Below, one piece after another: positions 57,093 to 64,000 of a DNA stretch of 64,000 bases. Numbering within the stretch: the first letter of the stretch is position 1; every line of letters begins with the position of its first letter. Origin of the DNA: Telluria antibiotica. Lineage in GTDB: Bacteria > Pseudomonadota > Gammaproteobacteria > Burkholderiales > Burkholderiaceae_D. The notes under the pieces are model-generated. The model was not told the origin of the DNA, made no database searches, and was given only the letters and a program-made list of their open reading frames with translations. The stretch lies in NCBI RefSeq assembly GCF_011682055.1, contig NZ_JAAQOM010000002.1:310001-374000 (forward strand), written 5' to 3'. The translations under genes were made by a program, and so were the position numbers.

Positions 57093-57170
57093 GGGGTCAG
57101 AGCACCGCCGCGCTGCGGCGGCGCACTGACCCCTGCGGCTCGACCCCTGCGGCTCCGACCCCTGCGGCTC
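57093..57170. repeat. Hairpin and GC-rich tandem repeat between convergent genes
   Basis: GGGGTCAG (57093-57100) pairs with CTGACCCC (57126-57133), with an inner CCGCCGC/GCGGCGG stem; then GACCCCTGCGGCT occurs three times at 57129-57141, 57143-57155 and about 57158-57170. It probably works as a bidirectional terminator and looks like a dispersed intergenic repeat. Confidence 0.6.
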
Positions 57171-57178
57171 CGATCGCG

Positions 57179-59947
57179 TCAGAACGACATCCGCAGGCCG
57201 AGGTTGATGCGGCGGCCGTCGTTTTCCAGCGTCAGGAACTGGCTGTCGTTGTTGGCGTACTCGTGCACCTTCGCGTTCGTCAGGTTGATGGCGTCCAGGT
57301 ACAGCGACACCGTCTCCGTCAGGTTGTAGCGCAGGCTCGCATCCGTCTGTCCGTAGGCCGCACGGTTGCGCGGCAAGGTGCTGCCGCCGCCGCAATCGAT
57401 GGAGAAGTGATTGCGCCAGTTGTAGCTGGCCCGTGCCTGGAACTTGCTGTTCTCGAAGAACAGCGACGCGTTGTACGACTGGCGCGACAGGCCCGGATAA
57501 CCGCACGACACCGGCCCCTCGGACGAATCGCGGTTCGCTTCCGCATCCACGTACGTGTAGTTCGCCGTCACGCCGAAGCCCTGCAGCAGCGGGCTGATAT
57601 TGTCGAACGCATACTGGCCCGCCAGTTCCGCACCCTTGATCGTTCCCGTCTGGCCGTTGCGGATGCGGCTGTCGTGCACGATCTCGTTCGGGTACTGCGG
57701 CACTTTCGTGTCCTGCAGCGACGTCTCCAGGAAGTCCGACACCTTCTTCATGAACAGGGCGCCGCTGACGTAGTTCGTCTTCGACAGATACCATTCGTAC
57801 GACACGTCGAAGTTGTTCGAGCGCATCGGCTTCAGGTACGGGTTGCCGCCGCCGCTCGTCACATAGCCGGTACGGCCGCCGTACCAGTTGCTGACGCCCA
57901 TCTGGTTCAGCGTCGGACGGGTCAGCGTCTTCGACGCGCCGAAGCGCAGCAACATGTCGGACGTGAGGTCGATCTTCAGGTTGGCGGACGGCAGCCACGC
58001 GCCGTAGCTGTTGCCGACCGTGTTCGTCTGCATCGGGCCCCAGTTCTGGATGTACGTCGTGTCGTTCGGGCTCTGCGTGGCCGACAGCAGGATGCGGCTC
58101 GTGCCGGACGACTCCGACTTCACGTGCATGTAGCGCAGGCCCAGGTCGCCGGACCAGCTGTCGCCTTCCCATTTCGACTGGACGAAGGCGTTGGCCACCT
58201 TTTCGCGCACGGCCCACAGCGACGGCTTCGTGTAGTCGATCGCCATCGGACCGTTCGGGAAGATCGACTTGTCGGCGTAATGGGCCGGGTCGTTCGACTG
58301 CGGGATCACGGACGGCTGGTTCAGGTACGCCATGTAGGCATACGGATCGAAGCTGAGGAAGTTCGCCGGCACGCCACCGCCGCCGCCGAACGGATTGCCC
58401 AGCGGCGTCACGGTGAACAGCGACGACGGCAGCGACAGGTGGTAGCCGGAGTAGGCGTTCCACGAATCGGCGCTCCACGAAATGTGCTCGACCTTGCGCT
58501 GCGAGTACGCGGTGCCCATCTGCAGGCCCTTGAACCAGCCCATGTCCGTGCTCCAGGCCGCGTTCAGGCGGCCTTCGTGCAGGTTGTCGTGGTTGGTGGC
58601 GATGTTGTTGCCGACAGCGTGGGCGCGCACGGCCGTCGGGTCCGCGATGCCGTCGCCGAAGGTCACGGTCGGCGTCGAGCCGAAGGTCAGCACGTCGCCG
58701 TTCTTCGGTACCATGCCGGCCACGATCCACAGGTCGGGGTAGCCGATCGCCGTGCGCGACGTCGCCAGGTCCGCTTCCAGCTTCCAGTCCGGCGTGAGGG
58801 CCCATTTCGAATTGATGCCATAGGCCAGCGTCGTCGACAGGCGGTCGCCGCCCTTGACGATCATGTCGTTCGAATTGGCGTCGGTCAGGATGCCGGCCGC
58901 GGCCAGGCCCGGATTGTTGGCGACGAAGGTCGAACCGGGACGGTCGAAGCCCGTCACCTGGCCGTTCGCGTCATACTTCACGTTCAACTGCGTGGGATTC
59001 ATCCAGTCGCTGATGGCGATGACCTTGTTGCGCTGGTTCAGGCGCGAATACAGGGCGTCGGCCGAGAGCTTCCACGTGGACGACGGGTTGTATTGCACCG
59101 TCGTGCTGGCGACGAGGCGCTTGCGGCTCTCGTCCTCGTTCTGGAAGCCGTAGCTCTGCGGCATCAGGAGCTTGCGCGTCGTGACGTCGGCGGCCGTCAG
59201 TCCCGTGGACGCCAGGTTGCCGTTGATCGTCTTCACGTCCAGCAGGTTCCACGCATCGTTCAGCGCCTTGTACTGGCGCGATTTGCGGTCCGTGTACGAC
59301 AGCGAGCCGGCCACGCCGAAATTCTTTTCCGCGTTCGCGTAGGAGTACAGGGCGGACAGGTTCGGCGTGTTCTTGCGCGAATTCGAGTCCCACGAATCCG
59401 ACACGTTGACGACGGTCGACTGGCCGGCCTTGCCGGACAGCGGGCGCGTCGTCTGGATGTCGACCGTCGAACCGATGCCGCCCTCCGGCAGGAACGCCTG
59501 CGACGTCTTGTACACGATGGCTTTCGAGATCAGGTCGGACGACAGCACGTCGAACGAGAATTCGCGTCCGCCCGTATCGCTCGTGATCGTGCGGCCGTTG
59601 AGCAGCACGTTGTTGAATTCCGGGCCCAGGCCGCGCACCGAGATGAAGCGGCCCTCGCCGTTGTTGCGCTGGATTTGCACGCCCGTCACGCGCTGCAGGG
59701 ACTCCGCGATGTTCGTGTCCGGGAACTTGCCGGCATCCTCGGCCGACACGGCATCGACGATACCGTCCTGCAGCCGCTTCGTCGTCAGCGACGACTGCAG
59801 CGACGCGCGAATGCCGCTGACGACGACCTGCTGCACCTCGCCACTCGGCGGTTGTTCGTTCGTGGTCTGCGCGCCGGCATATGCCGTCACGCACAGTTCG
59901 GCGATCAGCGTCGCCAGCAGGGTCTTGTAAATTCGTTTGTTGTCCAT
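57179..59947 (-). CDS. TonB-dependent receptor (oligosaccharide-type) 2
   Basis: 922 residues. Signal peptide about 1-26 (YAGAQ), plug domain with VVSGIRASLQSSL, DGIVDAVSAEDAGKFPD and LQRVTGVQI, and a barrel ending NLGLRMSF with terminal Phe. VSGIRASLQ is the typical start of carbohydrate-importing TonB receptors of this kind. GGGAG precedes ATG 59947. It is not preceded by the regulon box; its upstream DNA carries a different, LacI-like repeat, so it probably answers to another sugar. Confidence 0.93.
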   Translation of the reverse strand: MDNKRIYKTLLATLIAELCVTAYAGAQTTNEQPPSGEVQQVVVSGIRASLQSSLTTKRLQDGIVDAVSAEDAGKFPDTNIAESLQRVTGVQIQRNNGEGRFISVRGLGPEFNNVLLNGRTITSDTGGREFSFDVLSSDLISKAIVYKTSQAFLPEGGIGSTVDIQTTRPLSGKAGQSTVVNVSDSWDSNSRKNTPNLSALYSYANAEKNFGVAGSLSYTDRKSRQYKALNDAWNLLDVKTINGNLASTGLTAADVTTRKLLMPQSYGFQNEDESRKRLVASTTVQYNPSSTWKLSADALYSRLNQRNKVIAISDWMNPTQLNVKYDANGQVTGFDRPGSTFVANNPGLAAAGILTDANSNDMIVKGGDRLSTTLAYGINSKWALTPDWKLEADLATSRTAIGYPDLWIVAGMVPKNGDVLTFGSTPTVTFGDGIADPTAVRAHAVGNNIATNHDNLHEGRLNAAWSTDMGWFKGLQMGTAYSQRKVEHISWSADSWNAYSGYHLSLPSSLFTVTPLGNPFGGGGGVPANFLSFDPYAYMAYLNQPSVIPQSNDPAHYADKSIFPNGPMAIDYTKPSLWAVREKVANAFVQSKWEGDSWSGDLGLRYMHVKSESSGTSRILLSATQSPNDTTYIQNWGPMQTNTVGNSYGAWLPSANLKIDLTSDMLLRFGASKTLTRPTLNQMGVSNWYGGRTGYVTSGGGNPYLKPMRSNNFDVSYEWYLSKTNYVSGALFMKKVSDFLETSLQDTKVPQYPNEIVHDSRIRNGQTGTIKGAELAGQYAFDNISPLLQGFGVTANYTYVDAEANRDSSEGPVSCGYPGLSRQSYNASLFFENSKFQARASYNWRNHFSIDCGGGSTLPRNRAAYGQTDASLRYNLTETVSLYLDAINLTNAKVHEYANNDSQFLTLENDGRRINLGLRMSF

Positions 59948-60238
59948 CTTGTCTCCCAATCTCCGTTTTTGACTGCTTGCTTGCCGATCGACCTGCGCCC
60001 CGCGCGCTGCGGCGGTAACGTTGTCGCAAAACAACGTAAAACGGGGGCGTTTTGCGCCGTCGCCGTTCCTGGTCAGGACACGGTGCGGTGCGAAGGTCGT
60101 CGCGGAAGTACGATGCCGTCCATGTCTAGACATCCGTACCAAACCATTTTACGTAGAGGTGCGAACGTTACCACTATGGCTTCTTTACTGTCTGGCATGC
60201 CATAAACATATAGGACGATCCGCACCGCATGACTTGGC
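59948..60238 (-). promoter_or_regulatory. Upstream region of TonB receptor 2 with LacI-like half sites
   Basis: GGTAACGTT occurs at 60014-60022 and, inverted, at 60164-60172 inside TGCGAACGTTACCA (60160-60173), a near-palindrome centred on CG, the geometry of LacI-family operators. A perfect palindrome ATGTCTAGACAT lies at 60122-60133. No gene is seen in this gap. Confidence 0.4.
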
Positions 60239-61501
60239 TCAGTAGCCGACGGCGTAATCCTTCGGGAACGGACGTCCCGCGAAGGCCTTCTTCTGGGTCC
60301 AGTCCAGCGCGGGGCTGGTCCAGTAGGCATCGCCGGGCGGCAGGCCCAGCGCCAACAGGCTTTCCGACGCGATGTACATGCTCCCGTTGTTCGAGTAGAT
60401 GTCGGCCAGTTCCGGATGGTGGCCGACGAAACCGAGCGTCAGCCAGCCGTCCGGCGTGAAGTTCGTCGGGTCCGTCCACACGGCTTCGTGCACGGCCTGC
60501 AGCGCGGCGCGCACCTGGCCCTCCGGCAGGCTGGCGGGCAGCTGCTTGCGCCACGCGAGCAGGGCCAGCGGCTGGAACACCGCCGTGCGGTACGTGAGCG
60601 AACGCCCGATCGGCGGGTACGTGCCCGTGGGCGACACGAAGCGCTCCAGGTGCTCGCAATAGCGCTGCATGCGTTTCAACGCCTGCGCGCGCAAGTCGGC
60701 CGGCTTGCCGTTCCAGAACGGCGCATCATGCTTTTCCAGCACCTCGAGGATCTCGAGCAGCATCGGATACATCACGTACGAGTTGTAGTAATCGAAGTGG
60801 AACGTCTCGCCGTCCTTGATCCAGCCGTCGCCCACGTACCACTCGTTCACCTTGCGGATGGCGACATTGGTCCGCATCGGGTCCGCGTCTTCCCCGACCG
60901 ACAGCAGGAACGCCTCGTTCATCGCGGCGAACAGCATCCAGTTGATGTACGGCGGCTCGATGCGACGCAGCCCCCGGATCTCGGCGACGATGCGCCGTTT
61001 CGTGACCGCGTCGAGCGGGTCCCACAGGGCGTGCGGCGCGCGGATCAGGGCGTTCGTGAAATACGACGAATCGACGAGCGCCTGCCCGCCCGCGCGCCAG
61101 CCAAGATAGTCCGGGCTCGCCGGATCGACGGCGTGCGCATAGCTTTGCAGCGCCAGCTGGCGCAGGCGCGCGCGCAAGCGCCCTTCCGGCGTCGCATCGT
61201 CCGGCAGCGCGAGCCACGGCGCGATGCCGGACATCAGGCGGCCGAAGCATTCCAGGTACGCGACGTCCCGGCTGCGGCCGTCCCACGTGGGACTGAGCTC
61301 CAGCGCGAAGCGTTTTTTCAGCTCGCCGCGCGCCATCGCCGTCAGCACGGGTTCCGCCATCCTTTGCAGGAGGCCCAGCATCCACGCGCGCTCGCCGCCC
61401 GCACGCGCGGGGGCGAGCGCAGGCGCGGGCGCGGCGGCCGCGCCGCGGGCCGCGATGGTGCCGGCCGCCGCGACGGCGCCCATGAAGTGTCGTCGTTTCA
61501 T
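60239..61501 (-). CDS. DUF2264 protein (GH154-like)
   Basis: 420 residues. Export signal of twin-arginine type (MKRRHFMGAVAAAGTIAARG). The rest is an (alpha/alpha)6 barrel with family segments YLECFGRLMSGIAPWL near 80, NWMLFAAMNEAFL near 190, DGWIKDGETFHFDYYNSYVM near 230 and PIGRSLTYR near 315. DUF2264 proteins have been grouped with glycoside hydrolase family 154 (beta-glucuronidases), which I recall but cannot verify here. A uronic-acid or glycan hydrolase role fits the neighbouring GH35. It starts 10 nt after the GH35 stop. Confidence 0.75.
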   Translation of the reverse strand: MKRRHFMGAVAAAGTIAARGAAAAPAPALAPARAGGERAWMLGLLQRMAEPVLTAMARGELKKRFALELSPTWDGRSRDVAYLECFGRLMSGIAPWLALPDDATPEGRLRARLRQLALQSYAHAVDPASPDYLGWRAGGQALVDSSYFTNALIRAPHALWDPLDAVTKRRIVAEIRGLRRIEPPYINWMLFAAMNEAFLLSVGEDADPMRTNVAIRKVNEWYVGDGWIKDGETFHFDYYNSYVMYPMLLEILEVLEKHDAPFWNGKPADLRAQALKRMQRYCEHLERFVSPTGTYPPIGRSLTYRTAVFQPLALLAWRKQLPASLPEGQVRAALQAVHEAVWTDPTNFTPDGWLTLGFVGHHPELADIYSNNGSMYIASESLLALGLPPGDAYWTSPALDWTQKKAFAGRPFPKDYAVGY

Positions 61502-61511
61502 GCGTCCCTCG

Positions 61512-63860
61512 TCACTCGACCACCAGCGCGTCGCCCACGTAGGCGCGGAAATGGCGGATGCGTCCCGCGACGCCGTCCGGGCCCTGGCGCGGCACGTAGC
61601 GCAGGCCCGCGACGTCCATCGTGCGGCCCAGGTCGATCACGAGGCGGTGCGGATAGGCGCTCTTCTCCGCCGTGATCCAGTAATCGCTGTTCTGGCCGTT
61701 GATCGCGTTCAGCGCGCCGCCGTCTTCCTTCGTCGCTTCCTCGCTGTCGACATAGGCGATGGTCCAGTTGGACTGGTCCAGCGTCTTGCCGTCCTTGTCG
61801 AGCAGCGACAGTTCCGCGATGGCCGCATGCGGCTTGCCGTCGAACGCGTCCAGCGCCTCCAGGCAGAACTGGCGGCCCGTGTGCGGGGCCGCGAAGCGCA
61901 CGTCCTGCGTCTGCGAGCCCGGCGCGAACTCGCCTTCGTGCGCAGGCTCCGCGCCGTCCAGTTTGGGGCGCACCGTGCTGGGCGGCCGCGGGAAGTCGCG
62001 TTCACGGTGCAACTGGTCGAGGATTGGCGTGGCGAGGCCCGCGATCTTCGGCACGTCCTGGCCGCGCGGCCCCGTCAGGTCCAGCACGACGACCTCGTTG
62101 CGGCCCTTCCTGATCCACGGGCCCGGCAGATACATCGTCTGCGTGGGACCGATGCTCCAGAAGCGCCCGAGGCAGCGGCCGTTGATCCAGACGACGCCCT
62201 GCCCCCACGCGGACATGTCGAGGAACGTGTCGTCCGTGCGCGCCGCGTCGAAGCCGCCGCGATAGAACGCCGCGCCCTTGCCGCGGCCCCGCTTGAACGC
62301 GAGCGGCGGCAGTACGCCGTCCGCATCGAAATCGATGGCGCGGATTTCCCACTGTTCCAGCGCCTGCGCGGCACCGCCCTTCGGCGTGAACGTGACGGGG
62401 CCGTGGATGCCCTTGCGGTCGTGGACCTCGGGTCCGAAGTTCACGCGCGCGATCGTGTATAGCAGGATCTCGAGCACGGCCGGCTTGGCGCGCGCCGGCA
62501 CGTCGACCTTGTAGCGGCGGTAGCGCGTGTCCAGGGTGCCGATCGGCTTGCCGTCCAGGCGCACCCACGCGAGGTCGCGCGCGCGCGCCACTTCCACGAC
62601 ACCGGCCGGGCCGGCCGGCAGCGTGACGCGGTACGACACGAGGCCGCGGCTGATGTCGTACTGCTCGATGGGCCGGGGCGACTTGTCCTTGATGACGCGT
62701 GCCGGCAGCGCGGTCGTCACGGGCACGGATTCGCCCAGCGCGAACGGCGCGATCGTCATCACGGGCATGCGCGGCGGCGGTGCCGGCAGCTTTTCGCCGG
62801 GTGCCAGGAACGGCGTGATGGCGGCGCGGTAGGCGTCGAACTTGTCGCCGATCCAGCCCGCCTCGCCGATCGGCGCGTCGTAGTCGTAGCTCGTCGTGTC
62901 GGGCCGGAACGGACGGTCGCAGCCGCCCCACAGGCCGAAGGTCGTGCCGCCGTGCGCCATGTACAGGCTGAACGAGCCGTTCACCTTCAGCATCGCGGCG
63001 ATGTCGGCCGTCGCGCCCTCGACGCCGCCGCGGCGGTGCGGCGAACCCCACGTGTCGAACCAGCCGGAATAGTATTCGCCGCACATGCGCGGGCCCTTCT
63101 GCACGGCGTCCAGCGCCTTGAAGCCGGCGGCCGGATCGCTGCCGAAGTTCGCCACGTTGAACAGCTCGGGGATCGCCGTGCGGGCGACGGCGTTCGTCGG
63201 ATTGCACTGGAACAGCGGGACGTCGAAGCCCGCGTCCAGCAAGGCCTGGCGCAGCACGCGCAGATAGCCCACGTCGTCGCCGTAGAAGCCGTACTCGTTC
63301 TCGACCTGCACCATCAGGATGTTGCCGCCGCGCGTGACCTGCTGCGGACCGAGCACGCGCCCCACTTCCTTCAGCCAGCGGCGCGCCGGCGCGAGGTAGG
63401 CCTCGTCGCGCGTGCGCAGGAACGCGTCGCCGTCATGCTTCAGCAACCACCACGGCAGGCCGCCCATCTCCCATTCCGCGCACGCGTACGGACCCGGACG
63501 CAGGATCACCCACAAGCCTTCCTGCTGCGCGAGCCGGCAGAATTCCGCCGCGTCGCGCTGCGCGGCCCAGTCGTAGCGGCCTTCGCGCCATTCGTGGTAG
63601 TTCCAGAACAGGTAGGCGCAGACGGCGTTCAGGCCCATCGCCTTGATGGTCTTCAGCCGATGCGTCCAGTACTCGCGCGGCACGCGGGCGAAGTGCATCT
63701 CGCCGCAGCGGATCTGCAGGGGTTTCCCGTCCAGCAGGAAGTCGTGTTCGTCGATCGCGAAGCGGTGCGAAGCCGCCGCGTGCACCGTGGCGCTCAAGGG
63801 CAGGAGGGCTGCGGCGGCGCTGCCTTGCAGCAGGCGGCGGCGTGGGAAACTGATGGTCAT
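61512..63860 (-). CDS. Exported GH35 beta-galactosidase
   Basis: 782 residues. Twin-arginine-like signal (FPRRRLLQGSAAAALLPLSA). The GH35 barrel shows acid/base Glu in VQVENEYGFYG near 190 and nucleophile Glu in CGEYYSGWFDTWG near 265. C-terminal beta domains follow (GVVWINGRCLGRFWSIGP near 555), the last being a discoidin-like carbohydrate-binding module (about 640-780). It releases terminal beta-galactose. Start ATG 63860, weak ribosome site. Confidence 0.93.
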   Translation of the reverse strand: MTISFPRRRLLQGSAAAALLPLSATVHAAASHRFAIDEHDFLLDGKPLQIRCGEMHFARVPREYWTHRLKTIKAMGLNAVCAYLFWNYHEWREGRYDWAAQRDAAEFCRLAQQEGLWVILRPGPYACAEWEMGGLPWWLLKHDGDAFLRTRDEAYLAPARRWLKEVGRVLGPQQVTRGGNILMVQVENEYGFYGDDVGYLRVLRQALLDAGFDVPLFQCNPTNAVARTAIPELFNVANFGSDPAAGFKALDAVQKGPRMCGEYYSGWFDTWGSPHRRGGVEGATADIAAMLKVNGSFSLYMAHGGTTFGLWGGCDRPFRPDTTSYDYDAPIGEAGWIGDKFDAYRAAITPFLAPGEKLPAPPPRMPVMTIAPFALGESVPVTTALPARVIKDKSPRPIEQYDISRGLVSYRVTLPAGPAGVVEVARARDLAWVRLDGKPIGTLDTRYRRYKVDVPARAKPAVLEILLYTIARVNFGPEVHDRKGIHGPVTFTPKGGAAQALEQWEIRAIDFDADGVLPPLAFKRGRGKGAAFYRGGFDAARTDDTFLDMSAWGQGVVWINGRCLGRFWSIGPTQTMYLPGPWIRKGRNEVVVLDLTGPRGQDVPKIAGLATPILDQLHRERDFPRPPSTVRPKLDGAEPAHEGEFAPGSQTQDVRFAAPHTGRQFCLEALDAFDGKPHAAIAELSLLDKDGKTLDQSNWTIAYVDSEEATKEDGGALNAINGQNSDYWITAEKSAYPHRLVIDLGRTMDVAGLRYVPRQGPDGVAGRIRHFRAYVGDALVVE

Positions 63861-63886
63861 GTGGTCGTCTTCTTCAGGTTGAAAGA

Positions 63887-64000
63887 TCAGAGCTTGCCGC
63901 GCAGGCCGAACTTGATGGTACGCCCATCATACTTCGCGTAGTCCATGCGGGTGCGGTGGCCATCGCCGTACTGGCCCGTGGCGTCCTCGAAGTAATCGTA
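63887..64000 (-). CDS. C-terminal end of a third TonB-dependent receptor (partial)
   Basis: 37 residues enter from the right edge and end at TGA 63887. RTIKFGLRGKL with the preceding DYFEDATGQYGDGHR is a typical last barrel strand of carbohydrate-type TonB receptors. It lies 26 nt before the GH35 gene on the same strand, so receptor, GH35 and DUF2264 genes probably form one operon. Confidence 0.7.
   Translation of the reverse strand, partial: YDYFEDATGQYGDGHRTRMDYAKYDGRTIKFGLRGKL

Noticed and set aside
57128..57170. CRISPR-like short repeats
   Set aside because: Units are contiguous, without spacers, and only three copies exist.

Overview
The window is GC-rich DNA with codon use and gene content typical of a Gram-negative betaproteobacterium; the combination of genes looks most like the Oxalobacteraceae (Massilia/Duganella group). 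That placement is an inference from gene types, since no rRNA or tRNA is present. I see no CRISPR array, insertion sequence, phage gene or tRNA.

Layout. (1) 1-2212: end of a probable FMN-dependent hydroxy-acid dehydrogenase, a GH1-like glycosidase and a YdcF-family membrane protein. (2) 2214-14006, minus strand: one tightly overlapping respiratory operon, actA-B-C-D-E-F (alternative complex III), a small membrane protein, sco1, then ctaC-ctaD-ctaE-coxIV (caa3-type oxidase with cytochrome c fused to subunit II). Together these make a quinol-to-oxygen supercomplex. (3) 14244-20019: a methyl-accepting protein, a sodium/solute symporter and ilvD. (4) 20358-32633, plus strand: a complete chemosensory operon (receptor, cheY, STAS protein, cheA, three receptors, cheW, cheR, cheB). 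(5) 32691-38622: lipoprotein, cytochrome P450, aldose epimerase, a XylR-type sugar regulator preceded by a short leader ORF, and a membrane-spanning AraC regulator. (6) 39059-64000: a carbohydrate-utilisation region with GH42 and GH35 beta-galactosidases, GH29 fucosidase, GH31 xylosidase, two esterases, a DUF2264 protein, two full TonB receptors plus the end of a third, two flavin-dependent halogenase homologues and a second membrane-spanning AraC regulator.

How the last region works together. Fucosidase, beta-galactosidase, alpha-xylosidase and acetylesterase activities match the side chains of acetylated, fucosylated xyloglucan, so I infer a xyloglucan (or similar hemicellulose) oligosaccharide system: TonB receptors import, periplasmic enzymes strip side chains, and the epimerase feeds galactose onward.

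The main discovery candidate is a shared promoter architecture. Seven promoters between 35.6 and 56.1 kb carry the same 16-bp box (consensus TTGGYGAATTTCRTAA) directly abutting a TTG-type -35, with 17-18 nt to an xAxxxT -10. They precede the epimerase, GH42, GH29-GH31-esterase, TonB receptor-halogenase 1, halogenase 2 and acetylesterase genes. The seventh has no protein gene: it points leftward at 38.9 kb into a highly structured stretch of about 170 nt that ends in a strong intrinsic terminator. This looks like an undescribed small RNA belonging to the sugar regulon.
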